Shown piece after piece: positions 8,512 through 17,687 of a stretch of DNA of 64,000 nucleotides; the first letter of the stretch is position 1, and each line of letters begins with the position of its first letter. The stretch is from contig CBDCAB010000005.1 of NCBI GenBank assembly GCA_965213735.1, positions 1,922,001-1,986,000 of the forward strand. The letters run 5' to 3'. Origin of the DNA: CALDTK01 sp965213735. GTDB lineage: Bacteria; Bacteroidota; Bacteroidia; Chitinophagales; Saprospiraceae. Both the position numbers and the translations under genes were made by a program. Under the pieces are notes generated by a model, which had not been told where the DNA came from, searched no databases, and saw only the letters and a program-made list of their open reading frames with translations.

Positions 8512-9108
8512 ATGAGAGATCTGAGTATGCAGCTATTATTAGCTACGACTATACTATTCGTATCAACCAGCACTTTTGCCCAATGGGGCATAGATTTACC
8601 TCCAAACGCACAACCCGGTAAATGTTACGCCGAGGTCTTACAAGGTCCCAAACCTTACGTGCCGGCGGATACAAGCTACATCACTTACTATCGCTACACT
8701 GGTGACAAAAATGTCCGCATGCGCACCCGATACCACGACGTGCGCATTGATCCAAATAGGCAGGTCATTGAACGAATAGAAGTACAGGAGCCCAAGAAGC
8801 TCGGTAAGATTGCGGAAAACGATTTGGAGATAGTAACCCTTACTACTTACACCGCAGCTCGCCCTGCGGCGGAAGGTGGCGGCCGCGTTTGGAGTGAAAT
8901 CGTGTGTGGAAGTGACGTGACGCCGCGGCTCCTTGGCGATATTGAGGCATTCTTACGGACAAAAGGACATTATCATGGTCCGTCTGTGGGCGAAAATGTC
9001 TCAAAGGAATTAAAAATGGCGCTCATCAATTACCAGCGGGCAGAAGGACTTCTAGTGGGACAAATTACAATGGAGACGCTTGAGTTTATGGATATTCGCG
9101 TGCGGTGA
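8512..9108 (+). CDS. Exported hypothetical protein, possible peptidoglycan-binding-like C-terminus
   Basis: This 198-aa protein has an N-terminal signal peptide (MQLLLATTILFVSTSTFAQ). The remainder has no family I can name with certainty. Residues 145-195 (DIEAFLRTKGHYHG...ELKMALINYQRAEGL...ITMETLEFM) resemble the repeat pattern of peptidoglycan-binding domain 1, where a short residue-counting helix is followed by an L..YQ...GL motif. TTTG stands 4 bases before the ATG at 8512; an ATG at 8527 is an alternative start. It follows the LpxH-like gene by 41 bases on the same strand. Confidence 0.65.
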   Translation: MRDLSMQLLLATTILFVSTSTFAQWGIDLPPNAQPGKCYAEVLQGPKPYVPADTSYITYYRYTGDKNVRMRTRYHDVRIDPNRQVIERIEVQEPKKLGKIAENDLEIVTLTTYTAARPAAEGGGRVWSEIVCGSDVTPRLLGDIEAFLRTKGHYHGPSVGENVSKELKMALINYQRAEGLLVGQITMETLEFMDIRVR

Positions 9109-9156
9109 GCCGATATAGATCGTCAGTGTACATTATCGCTAATCCAGACTTTCGCT

Positions 9157-9231
9157 ATGCTGCGCAAAACGCTGTATGGCCTTCTGATTTTCATGCTCCT
9201 TCTTGCAGGATTTATTGCTGCACTCATTTAG
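9157..9231 (+). CDS. Possible 24-aa single-pass membrane peptide
   Basis: A short frame starting ATGCTGCGC encodes MLRKTLYGLLIFMLLLAGFI plus AALI. It has a basic N-terminus followed by one uninterrupted hydrophobic helix, a common layout for small membrane proteins. TTTCG lies 2 bases before the start codon, similar to other -7 boxes in this window. It sits 48 bases after the upstream gene. It may be chance; conservation in relatives would decide. Confidence 0.3.
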   Translation: MLRKTLYGLLIFMLLLAGFIAALI

Positions 9232-9424
9232 TCGCTCTATAGTGCAGACACGGCAGACAGGTATTCTCAACATGCAGTTTTAAGCTATGCTGATGCCGAG
9301 CCAATTTCGATAAATAATTTTCGCAGCGTGGTTGGGAAAATTGCTAGTCATGAGATGTGGAAACTCACCGTCGGGGCGTAGGAAGTCTGCGCACGTCTCG
9401 TTGCGGTAGCAAAGGTCTATACAT

Positions 9425-9478
9425 AAAAAAGCGAGCAAAACATGGCCCTTACCCCCCAGCGGAACCAGTTTCACTCGC
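9425..9478 (-). terminator. Intrinsic-terminator-like hairpin, minus strand
   Basis: Read on the minus strand, GCGAGTGAAAC (from 9478) pairs with GTTTTGCTCGC (to 9431), an 11-bp stem with two G-T wobbles, and is followed by TTTTTT (9430-9425). The long loop can pair further (TGG with CCA). No gene on the minus strand directly precedes it, so it may end an unannotated transcript beginning near 9700. Confidence 0.5.
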
Positions 9479-9838
9479 TTCGTAAGTCCCAGAAGGGACA
9501 TACCTCTTTGTGGCCACTAATTGGCCAGCTTTTCTGTCGCGGCGACGTAGGCCTACGTGAGAAAAGTGATTGAGCTTCCAGACACAACCCTACCCCCCGA
9601 TAGTCGGTCTTTCCACCCAATCTAGAGCCCGAAGGCCCGTTTCGTCCACACCCGAATGTTGGGGAGAGGTGTGTCGATTGGTTTAGCTTCTTGATTGGTT
9701 GAGAACAGGGCTAAAGGCTCCTTTTCACGAGTGGATTAGTTTCGAAAATCATGCCATTCGTGTCGGCCGCTTCAGTGCGCTCAACCACCGCTCGTTTGCG
9801 GTTACAGGTTCGAGTAAGGCAAAGGCTGGGCCAATTGC

Positions 9839-9947
9839 GCCTTTCGGCAAAACCTAAAGCAGCCCCGTGTGACATGGATACCCACCTGACAGGGCGTCAC
9901 TGCACGAGACGTGGAGGGAGACAGAACTGTTGGGTTTTGGCGAAAGC
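9839..9947. repeat. Inverted pair of the dispersed GTTTTGGCGAAAGC motif
   Basis: GCCTTTCGGCAAAACC at 9839-9854 and GGTTTTGGCGAAAGC at 9933-9947 lie in opposite orientation 78 bases apart, upstream of htpG. Both belong to the window-wide motif family. Paired inverted copies could form a hairpin. Confidence 0.7.
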
Positions 9948-10046
9948 TGACTGACGAACTGACAGCAAAACCGGGCTGGACTGGCCTTTGTGAAACAGAA
10001 AACGGGAATCCGACTCCCAGTCCTGCTCACAAAAAATCTACAACTT

Positions 10047-12005
10047 ATGGCTGAAGCCACTGCTACCCCTGAAATGACCAAGGGCCACATCTCGGTTGAA
10101 ACTGAGAACATCTTTCCTATCATCAAGCAATTCCTGTACAACGATCAGGAAATTTTTCTCCGCGAGCTCGTCTCTAATGCTGTCGATGCGACATCCAAAC
10201 TCAAAGCCGCCGCACGTAAAGGTGATTTCTCCGGCGAAATGGGTGACCTGACCATCCAGGTGAAGGTGGACGAAGACGCCAAAACCATCACCATTTCCGA
10301 CGCGGGCATAGGCATGACGCGCGAGGAGGTGGAGAAGTACCTGAACCAAGTTGCCTTTTCGAGTGCCGGCGACTTCCTCGAGAAATACAAGGACAACCTC
10401 AACGTGATTGGCAAATTCGGCCTCGGCTTCTACTCCGCCTTTATGGTGGCCGAAAAAGTGGAAGTGCTGACGCGTAGCTATGAAAGCGACACCATTGTGC
10501 GCTGGGAATGCGAAGGCAAGCCAGAGTATATGATCGGTACAGCCGCCGAGCGTGCAGGACTCATAGAAGGACGGGGCACCGATGTGATTTTGCACATCAA
10601 TGAAGACGCCGAAGAATACCTCGACCAGGATAAGATCGAGAGCCTGCTCAAGAAGTACTGCCGCTTCCTACCTGTGCCTATACAGTTTGGGATGCGCACC
10701 GATGTCGACTACGAGACCGTGACCGAAACAGTCACTGAAAAAGACGACGACGGCAACGAGAAGGAGGTCGAAAAAGAGACAGAGAAGAAGATCGAAACCG
10801 AGGTGGCCAACGTCATCAATACGGTCGATCCGATCTGGAAGAAAAATCCTGCCGATCTCACTGACGAGGATTATAAGGCCTTCTATAAGGAGTTGCATCC
10901 TTACGGCCCAAATCCGCTGTTTTGGATTCACCTCAACATCGACTATCCCTTCAACCTCACGGGAGTGCTCTACTTCCCACCGCTACAGAATCAGTTCGAG
11001 GTTCAGAAGAATAACATCGCTCTTTACTCCAATCAAGTCTATGTGACTGATGAGGTTAAAGATATCGTACCTGAGTTCCTGATGTTTTTGCACGGCGTCA
11101 TTGACTCGCCCGATATACCACTCAATGTGAGTCGCTCGGCGCTACAGTCTGATCGGCAGGTGAAGCAGATTACCGGTTACATCACCAAGAAGGTGGCCGA
11201 GAAGCTGCACGAGATCTTCAAGAACGACCGTGCTGATTACGAGAGCAAGTGGAAGGATTTGGGTCCGGTCATCAAGTATGGCATGCTGACTGATGACAAG
11301 TTTTTTGATCGGGCTACGAAGTTTTCTCTCGTAAAAGAGCTCGACGGCACCTTCTTCACGCTCGAGGAGTTGAAAGAGGCCATAAAAGACAACCAGACGG
11401 ATAAGCACGATAAAGTCGTGGCGCTTTACACCAACTCAGCCGATGAGCACGCGAGTTATATAGATGCTGCTCGGGGACGAGATTATAAGGTGTTGGAGCT
11501 GGGCCACATCATCGACAACCACTGGGTACAGCAGGTGGAGATGAAGGGCGACTATGGCTTCACCTTTGTTCGCGTTGACTCCGACACCATTGATAAGCTG
11601 GTGCAAAAGGATGAGGAGCGCGAGAGCGTTCTTTCGGAAGACCAGCAAAAGGCAGTCAAAGAGCTCTTTGAGCAGGCTACTGCTGGAGGGAGCGGTCAGG
11701 TGCAACTGCAGCCGATGAGCCCGGACGACCTGCCGGTGGTGGTGACGCGCAATGAGTTTATGCGTCGCATGACGGAGATGCAGGCTATGCAAGGCGGCGG
11801 TGGCATGTCGATGCCGGAGTACTACAATGTGGTGGTGAATACTAATCACCCGCTCGTTGCTGACAAGCTAGCCAATGCTGAGGCAGAGTATGGAGCCGTG
11901 TTAGCCAAGCAACTCACCGACCTCGCCAAGCTGAATCAAGGCTTGCTGAAAGGCAAAGACCTCGCAGCCTTTGTGAAGCGGAGCGTGGAGGGCTTGAGTG
12001 CTTAG
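10047..12005 (+). CDS. htpG: Molecular chaperone HtpG (bacterial Hsp90)
   Basis: This 652-aa cytoplasmic ATP-dependent chaperone acts on misfolded client proteins. The N-terminal GHKL ATPase domain shows FLRELVSNAVDATSKL, SDAGIGMTREEVEKYL and IGKFGLGFYSAFMVA. The middle domain follows (LNIDYPFNLTGVLYFP, LNVSRSALQ), then the C-terminal dimerisation region with NTNHPLVADKL. A short acidic insert (about residues 225-250, TEKDDDGNEKEVEKETEKK) resembles the charged linker. The ATG at 10047 is used; the in-frame upstream GTG at 9990 would add a non-homologous leader. It is preceded by a long spacer containing the paired dispersed motif; no heat-shock operator was recognised. Confidence 0.97.
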   Translation: MAEATATPEMTKGHISVETENIFPIIKQFLYNDQEIFLRELVSNAVDATSKLKAAARKGDFSGEMGDLTIQVKVDEDAKTITISDAGIGMTREEVEKYLNQVAFSSAGDFLEKYKDNLNVIGKFGLGFYSAFMVAEKVEVLTRSYESDTIVRWECEGKPEYMIGTAAERAGLIEGRGTDVILHINEDAEEYLDQDKIESLLKKYCRFLPVPIQFGMRTDVDYETVTETVTEKDDDGNEKEVEKETEKKIETEVANVINTVDPIWKKNPADLTDEDYKAFYKELHPYGPNPLFWIHLNIDYPFNLTGVLYFPPLQNQFEVQKNNIALYSNQVYVTDEVKDIVPEFLMFLHGVIDSPDIPLNVSRSALQSDRQVKQITGYITKKVAEKLHEIFKNDRADYESKWKDLGPVIKYGMLTDDKFFDRATKFSLVKELDGTFFTLEELKEAIKDNQTDKHDKVVALYTNSADEHASYIDAARGRDYKVLELGHIIDNHWVQQVEMKGDYGFTFVRVDSDTIDKLVQKDEERESVLSEDQQKAVKELFEQATAGGSGQVQLQPMSPDDLPVVVTRNEFMRRMTEMQAMQGGGGMSMPEYYNVVVNTNHPLVADKLANAEAEYGAVLAKQLTDLAKLNQGLLKGKDLAAFVKRSVEGLSA

Positions 12006-12046
12006 GCGCTACATCGCGCACAAACTCTACGAAATCATGTTGGCAG

Positions 12047-12073
12047 CCCCTTCTCGTCTTCGATGAGAAGGGG
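12047..12073 (+). terminator. Hairpin downstream of htpG
   Basis: CCCCTTCTC-9 bases-GAGAAGGGG forms a perfect 9-bp stem 41 bases after the htpG stop. There is no clear T-run after it, so it is a terminator candidate without the classic U-tract. Confidence 0.5.
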
Positions 12074-12226
12074 TGCTTGCATTTGTACGCCAAGTTGAAG
12101 TGCACTTGAGAATAAGGCTTGACGCGAATTCAACCTGACTTAGAAGTCATACCCACAGCTTCCTGCTACTCTCATTGGTAGAAAAGCGCAGCGGGGCTTT
12201 CTTAGCATAATAGTCTCGAGCTCGAT

Positions 12227-14473
12227 CTAAAGCCTCAAACCTCGCCCTACCCACACCCCGCGAGCGCTCGACCAGGTCACCGTGTACACACCCGAAGGTA
12301 TCTGGTGGGCTAAGAGCTCGATTTTGCGTATCGTATGATCGAGATTGAGTGTAGTGACTACTCTACCCGCCTGATCACTTACCGTCAGCGTTGCAGGTGC
12401 GCGGCTTGGTTCTATACCTTCAAGCAAAATGGTAACTTCTTTGCCGGGCTCACTCGGACTGGGATAGACTCGTAGTCGACCAACTAGGCTCTTGGTAGGA
12501 GAGGCTAGCGAAGAGACGCCCGTCACCACATAGCGCACGAGTCGCCCACACGGGCTGCTTGCGGGCATGTCGGCTACGCGGCGGTCGAAAGTTGTATCAC
12601 GCGTGATAACCACACCGGCCAACGTATCGCCAGCATTTGCGTCGGTAACGTAGACGTATTCTGGCGGTACGGCCGTGGCGAGGAGCACTTGCGCGCGCCA
12701 TAGCGAGTCGCAGCCTTCGGGGGTGCGCACGGTCGCATAGGCGATGGAGTCGGGCTGGCTGAGTTCGCGCCCGCGCCACATGGTGGGCTCAAGGGTGCCG
12801 TCGCTGTCGAGGTCGCAGACGTAAACCGTGTCAGTTTGGTCGCTCGACCACGACCGACATGCGGGGTTCCAACCGTGGATACCCAGGGTATCGCAGGCGG
12901 AGCCTTCATCGTCGTAAAGCTGATAGTAAGGCCTGACGAACTTGTTGGAGTTGTAGCAGGGCAGCATAAGCGCATCTACCGAGCCGGTGATGTTTGCCGG
13001 ATCGGGGTCGTCGAGATTGCCGAGCGACATAATGGCTGCAGAGCTGCCACCCGCATGGTGGAGCAGAACGCCATCGGGGCCAGGAGTGACGTGGATCTTG
13101 ACGAAGGCAGTAGGACCCGATAGGGGCGGAAGAGAGTAGAGACTCCACAGGCTATCCGGTGCGTAGGCAACCTCATGACTGGCGGCAAAGTCGCTTGCGT
13201 TGAGGTTGAAGCGGCCCACGTAGGAGCCTTCGGTAAAATAAAGGTAGCGCCCCGATGGGCTAAAAGCTACGCCGCCGCCTTGATACACCCGCCAGGGGTT
13301 GAAATCGGGCGCAAATGGGTAAGTCCCTTGGACTGCATAGTTGATCTGAATATCGTGTTCCAGCGCAAAAGTACCTGTGCATCGGTCAAAGGTCCAGACG
13401 AGTATTCCTTCATCAACACCAGTACCTGGGCCGTAATACGTTGTATCTGCGTCACCTATGTAAGAATTTGGTGCGTTATGGAAGGCGATGCGGTCTCCTT
13501 GTTGAGACACATGGAATTGCGCGGCACGACTTCGAGAGTATGAGGGTCTCGAAGGCGTGAATGTCAAAGCCGCCGTATCGAGCTGCGCAAGGCGCACTGT
13601 ACCATTAGCTTCGAGTAGGAAGGACGCGAGGGCGTGTGGGCTCTGTTGTCCACCAAGTGCTATAACCCACCAGTCGCGTCCGTTGGCATGAGGGATGGCT
13701 GCGAGGCGTGATAGGGTTGCGAGTGGCATCATCTCCTCTCGGCCCACGTCGGGATCGTAAGCCTGGTCGTCGCCGCGCCACACGATAGCTCGTTCAACGT
13801 AGTCAGGTTCATCGGGATCCGGCGAGTAACGTAAGTGCGTACCTGCGCCCGCACCCCCGCCTGCCACTCGTGCATTGGCATCGGAGCGGGCATCTATTCG
13901 GTAAGACAGCAGCCTGTTAAACGATCCACTTCCAAGAATGAGGCGACGCCCTTCATAAGATCCCCACTCTAAAATGAGGTGGCGAAACACCCCCGGGGTG
14001 TCGCGTACTGGGAGAATGAGCTGACGGGAGATATCATCTATTCCATCTGCATCCCCGCTACCATGATGATCGGCGGCAAAAGGAGCCAAAGGTCGGGCTG
14101 TCACACGTCTAAGCGTGGAGTCCCAGGTGTGGGTACCGTTGCTTATAAACCATAAGCGAGGAGTAGGCTCGTGATCAGTGAATATGTCTACTGTTCCCGC
14201 GCTAAACGACCTTACCCGTTCGCCACTTAGCCCGCCGCGAGTCCCTGTAGCGAGCGGCTGCAGTGGGATAAAGTCTCCAAAGTCCGCGGAGGCCTCGTGC
14301 AGGCGATCAAGTGGAAGGTAGGACCCGCAAAAGTTACTGGTATCCTGCTCCGCCCAGTCGTACAAATGCTGTCCGCCAAAGATGGCGCGGTCGTAGGGTT
14401 GAGCCTGTGCGGCTACAGCCAGAATTACACACGTCCAAGTACACGCCCAGTAGCGACCAAAAAGGTTCTTCAT
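12227..14473 (-). CDS. Secreted protein with T9SS C-terminal sorting domain
   Basis: This 748-aa cargo protein of the type IX secretion system has a signal peptide (VILAVAAQAQ) at the N-terminus. Its C-terminal 85 residues (LRVYPSPSEPGKEVTILL, VSDQAGRVVTTLNL, IPSGVYTVTW) have the T9SS type A sorting-domain pattern. The body contains beta-propeller-like segments (GGVAFSPSGRYLYFTEG, YVGRFNL), so a WD40/surface-repeat-like fold is possible, but no catalytic motif is visible. It is probably surface-anchored or secreted after crossing both membranes. It is the first of four T9SS genes or gene remnants in the window. The ATG at 14473 is the natural start. Confidence 0.85.
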   Translation of the reverse strand: MKNLFGRYWACTWTCVILAVAAQAQPYDRAIFGGQHLYDWAEQDTSNFCGSYLPLDRLHEASADFGDFIPLQPLATGTRGGLSGERVRSFSAGTVDIFTDHEPTPRLWFISNGTHTWDSTLRRVTARPLAPFAADHHGSGDADGIDDISRQLILPVRDTPGVFRHLILEWGSYEGRRLILGSGSFNRLLSYRIDARSDANARVAGGGAGAGTHLRYSPDPDEPDYVERAIVWRGDDQAYDPDVGREEMMPLATLSRLAAIPHANGRDWWVIALGGQQSPHALASFLLEANGTVRLAQLDTAALTFTPSRPSYSRSRAAQFHVSQQGDRIAFHNAPNSYIGDADTTYYGPGTGVDEGILVWTFDRCTGTFALEHDIQINYAVQGTYPFAPDFNPWRVYQGGGVAFSPSGRYLYFTEGSYVGRFNLNASDFAASHEVAYAPDSLWSLYSLPPLSGPTAFVKIHVTPGPDGVLLHHAGGSSAAIMSLGNLDDPDPANITGSVDALMLPCYNSNKFVRPYYQLYDDEGSACDTLGIHGWNPACRSWSSDQTDTVYVCDLDSDGTLEPTMWRGRELSQPDSIAYATVRTPEGCDSLWRAQVLLATAVPPEYVYVTDANAGDTLAGVVITRDTTFDRRVADMPASSPCGRLVRYVVTGVSSLASPTKSLVGRLRVYPSPSEPGKEVTILLEGIEPSRAPATLTVSDQAGRVVTTLNLDHTIRKIELLAHQIPSGVYTVTWSSARGVWVGRGLRL

Positions 14474-15172
14474 AGGTTTCTTGGGCTCTGGTTAGCGGCG
14501 TATGAATTTAAGAGTGGTGTGTTTGGCGGGCGTATTCACTATTAGCTCGGGTTGCAGGTTGATTGGAAGTTGGAGCGCTGCTGTATTGCCAGTATGTGAT
14601 TTAGTATCGAGTGCTTCATGTTGTGCCACTACGTTTGCTTCGTCGCGTCTAGCAGGATAGGCGTCCTAGTCCATCACTTCCGCGGCTGTTGCGCGATCTG
14701 CATTCAGTGCAGCCTCTATCGGTAGGGCAACCTGCACTCGCAGAGACTAGGGTGTTATTTAGCAGCCAAATTAGCACGACCTACTGGGATGTGGCTTCTC
14801 ACTTCTGGAATGGCCTATCAAGACGACAAATTACTTCGAAAAAATGATAGGTTTCCTGCTCCAGGAGCTATCAAGCTTCCCACGAATTTTTGATCAAGTT
14901 GGCCTGCGTTCATGATTCCGTGGTGCTGGAGCTCAGTTGCGTTGGTGATAACATATGAAGGCAGCACGTTAAGCAGAAGGGCGCATAAGCGACATGGTCG
15001 TCCTGAGATTGGTAAGCTTAGCTAAGCTTAATCAAGGTCTCTAATGATAATCACCTCCATTCTTCGTAAAGCGGAGCGTCGAACGACAATGTGCGTGGGG
15101 CAGTAGCTCCTTAAAGGTATTTCTAGTAGCACCTTACCTACTCCATAGCGGGTGAGTAACTAGCTTCGTCCT
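14474..15172. other. 699-base spacer with an 18-bp perfect palindrome
   Basis: I see no gene here. TAAGCTTAGCTAAGCTTA at 15013-15030 is a perfect 18-bp palindrome, 142 bases before the start of the broken T9SS gene, and may be an operator or the scar of a mobile element. The long spacer separates two divergent T9SS genes and may be decayed coding sequence. Confidence 0.4.
15161..15168 (+). promoter_or_regulatory. -7-like element TAGCTTCG
   Basis: TAGCTTCG lies 4 bases in front of the ATG at 15173 and fits TAnnTTTG with one change. It shows that the promoter of the broken T9SS gene is still intact. Confidence 0.45.
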
Positions 15173-16336
15173 ATGCTAAGAATCTTTACCCTCGCCCTCT
15201 GGTGTGCCAGCACATCGCTTTATGCCCAGCCTGACTGTGATCACCCCGATGATGACCGCGTTAACTTTGACGTCAACGAACTGGCGGTAAGTTTTTACCA
15301 GCTCGACATGTACTGGAACGGTGCAAACTCACTGGTGACCTATCCAGCGGATTCACTGACGTCCCCAATCTATGCAGGTGCATTTTGGTTCCACGTGTTA
15401 GACACAGCAGGATTATTTCAAGGGGGTGCTCAGCTCCATGACCGAAGTGGAGGCAGGCATGACTATCGTGTGGGGGTGCTGGATCCGACCACAGGGCAAC
15501 CTGCAGACTCCACGGCCTACTGCCAAATCCATACGGTGACGCGTCAGGAAATTGATGCTCACCTTGCCGATGTGGCTGATGGTAGCCTTGATAACCCGAT
15601 TCAGTCCATTTTGCTCTGGCCTGGACAAGGAAATACCAGCGGCATTCCAGGAGGCTATTATGGCCACCAACTGGCTCCCTTTATTGATGTCAATTCCAAC
15701 AGCATCTACGAACCTGAACTAGGAGATTATCCAGAGGTCGCTGGCGATATCGCTTCGTGGTGGGCATTTCATCTTGCTGGCGAACATGATGTTACACGTT
15801 CCCAAAGTGTACCCTTAGAAGTTCATGTCCTGGCACAAGCTTCATCGTGAGCTGATCCCACCGTAAATAGTTCGCACACACTCCGGGTTACTACTATCAA
15901 TCAGGGAAATCAAACCTACACTGATTTAACAACTTCATTTTGGATGGACGCCGATATTGGTTGCTTCACTGACGATGCTGTTGGAACTCTGCCGGACAAG
16001 CGCACGATCTATACATATAACTCAGATACTATTGATGCAGGTCCTAGCTGTGGTGGTTTGCCCCTGTATGGAGACGCGCCACCAGTTGTAATGCTAAAGG
16101 CGCTAAGTACTACTGGTGCAAATCCGCAATTTGGTGCTGTTCTCATGCAAAACCCAGGCTTCAGTCCTTCTCCACCAGGCACCACTTTACCTCGATTGCC
16201 AGGAGAGTTTTATAATCTTTCGCAAAACCGGTGGAAAGACGGTACTCCAATTACAAGATTTGGCCTCGGCTATAATCAGGATACCACATTAGAAACTACC
16301 AATTGGATATACGACGGTGAAGATGGTGGATTCTCT
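15173..16336 (+). pseudogene. T9SS cargo gene, 5' part, with in-frame TGA and IS insertion
   Basis: This is the 5' two thirds of a secreted protein gene (signal peptide ending SLYAQ). A TGA at 15848-15850 interrupts it at codon 226, but the same frame continues without change of character from SSADPTVNSSHTLRV onward to GEDGGFS. The TGA would be a single-base change from CGA or TGG. At codon TCT (16334-16336) the gene is cut by the IS110 element. Removing the element between the two CT dinucleotides rejoins the frame as GGFS-ECAFNQ with the segment at 17708. The body includes FIDVNSNSIYEPELGDYP, a pattern common in T9SS surface proteins. Two independent lesions show the gene is dead. Confidence 0.85.
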
Positions 16337-16612
16337 GCCTCGTATGTTTGAATCAGGCTACAAAGAAAGTTGTTTAGCGACTGCTTGGACTGTAGCTTAC
16401 TCCTGGGCGCGAGCACATGCCAATATGCCTAAGTCGCAAATTAACGCAGACACTGCCGCAGGTACATACTCGTGTCGAGGAGGCTTTTAGAGTCACAATA
16501 GCACTTAAGCCGCACTACAGCTTCACCGCTGTGGCGCAGGAACGATAAGCTACGAGGCAAGACGACGAAAGTTTCCGCACCTTTTCCTTCACCTTTCACT
16601 TTTCATTTGACT
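16337..16612 (+). ncRNA. Candidate IS110 bridge RNA region (left end)
   Basis: In characterised IS110 elements such as IS621 the left-end non-coding region produces a bridge RNA with a target-binding loop followed by a donor-binding loop. Here TACGAGGC (16551-16558) is an exact 8-nt reverse complement of GCCTCGTA, the first 8 bases of the element after the CT core, as expected of a right-donor guide. Upstream, CGCACTACAG (16511-16520) matches the reverse complement of the right target CTGAGTGCG with one extra A, as expected of a right-target guide. The order target loop then donor loop is also as expected. Left guides were not found. The exact RNA ends are unknown. Confidence 0.5.
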
Positions 16613-17656
16613 ATGAATAAGGCACTCAAACTATGTGCTGGCATTGACATCAGCAAGGCTGATTTCCATGTCCGACTTCTAGAACGCGACCTGCTCACCG
16701 GGCAGATCAAACAGCGTGGTAAGCATAAATTCGACAACACACCAAGTGGTCATGAGGCACTGTGCGGTTGGCTAACTAAAAACAATGCTCAGCAATTGCC
16801 GATGAGCGTGGTCATGGAGGCTTCTGGAGTCTACCATGAACAGGTTGCTCACGCCCTCAAAAATGCAAACTTTCGAGTGTGCATCGTGCTGGCCAACAAG
16901 ATCAAACACTTCGCTTTGAGCTTAAATGAGCCGTCGAAGACCGATGAGATTGATGCTTACATCATCGCCCGGTTTGGACTCGAACGCAAGCTTGCTCCAT
17001 GGAAGCCATTCAGTAAATCAAGTCGGCGCTTTAAGCAACTAAACCGTGAGCGTCAGAGCATTAAGCACGAGTCGACAATGGTGAAAAACCGCTTCCACGC
17101 CGCGAAATTCGCCAAGGATACCTCCCCAGCAACGCTGAGACGGTTTGCTGATCGCATCGAATATCTAGCGCAACAGGTTGAGGAGATCGAGGCTGAGATG
17201 GCGCAGCTCGTCGAGCAGGACGAAGTGCTTGCCGCATCAGTGAGCAGACTGTGCACCATACCGGGCGTGGGTCAGATCACGGCGTGCAGTTTGCTGGCCG
17301 AAACCGATGGGTTCAAGCTGTTTAAATCACGAGGACAGGTGATTAAATACAGTGGCTATGATATAGTTAGTCACCAATCGGGCAGCTCGGTTAATGGCAA
17401 GTCTCACATCTCGAAAAAAGGCAATAGTCATGTGCGCGGTGCGCTGCACTTACCGTCTTGGAGTGCGAGACGCAAAGGTGTCTTCAAAAAGGTGTACGAC
17501 CGACAATTGGAGCGCTCAGGCTCTAAGAGTAGCGCGCTGGTAGCTGTGCAGCGTAAACTGCTAATTATAGCCTATACACTCATCAAGAAAGGGGAGGATT
17601 TCGATCCAAACTATCACGCACAGATTCAAAAGCTGGAACCTGCGTTGGCCGCCTGA
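16613..17656 (+). CDS. IS110-family transposase (DEDD recombinase)
   Basis: This 347-aa recombinase has a RuvC-like DEDD domain with Asp12 (GIDISKAD), Glu69 (VVMEASGVY) and Asp111/Asp114 (KTDEIDAYIIARFG). A coiled-coil linker runs from about 180 to 208. The C-terminal transposase domain (IPGVGQITACSLLAE, VIKYSGYD, HQSGSSVNGKSHISKKGN) contains the conserved SG serine near 256. All expected residues are present, so the protein looks intact and the insertion recent. The ATG at 16613 is used; ATTTG lies 3 bases before it. The family's mechanism, RNA-guided joining through a circular intermediate, is known; activity here is inference. Confidence 0.95.
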   Translation: MNKALKLCAGIDISKADFHVRLLERDLLTGQIKQRGKHKFDNTPSGHEALCGWLTKNNAQQLPMSVVMEASGVYHEQVAHALKNANFRVCIVLANKIKHFALSLNEPSKTDEIDAYIIARFGLERKLAPWKPFSKSSRRFKQLNRERQSIKHESTMVKNRFHAAKFAKDTSPATLRRFADRIEYLAQQVEEIEAEMAQLVEQDEVLAASVSRLCTIPGVGQITACSLLAETDGFKLFKSRGQVIKYSGYDIVSHQSGSSVNGKSHISKKGNSHVRGALHLPSWSARRKGVFKKVYDRQLERSGSKSSALVAVQRKLLIIAYTLIKKGEDFDPNYHAQIQKLEPALAA

Positions 17657-17661
17657 TAAGG

Positions 17662-17687
17662 GTAGACCAGCACAAAGGCTGGTCTAC
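17662..17687 (+). terminator. Hairpin in IS110 right end
   Basis: GTAGACCAGC-6 bases-GCTGGTCTAC is a perfect 10-bp stem, 5 bases after the transposase stop. It lacks a T-run, so it may be a transcript end or a structural element of the right terminus. Confidence 0.5.

Larger units (their letters stand above)
9232..10046. other. 815-base spacer upstream of htpG
   Basis: No convincing protein gene is present. The spacer holds a minus-strand terminator-like hairpin (9425-9478), a 14-bp palindrome ACGTAGGCCTACGT (9545-9558), a TGGCCA pair around 9512-9527, and an inverted pair of the dispersed motif (9839-9854 and 9934-9947). The minus-strand terminator with about 300 bases of structured-looking sequence upstream hints at an unrecognised RNA gene. 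I could not match it to RNase P RNA, tmRNA or SRP RNA by their conserved cores. Confidence 0.4.

Noticed and set aside
9280..9501. 73-aa minus-strand frame
   Set aside because: It runs through the terminator hairpin at 9425-9478 and has no recognisable protein features.
16344..16490. 48-aa frame in the left end of the IS110 element
   Set aside because: It lies in the region expected to encode the bridge RNA and shows no similarity to the host gene or to any transposase.
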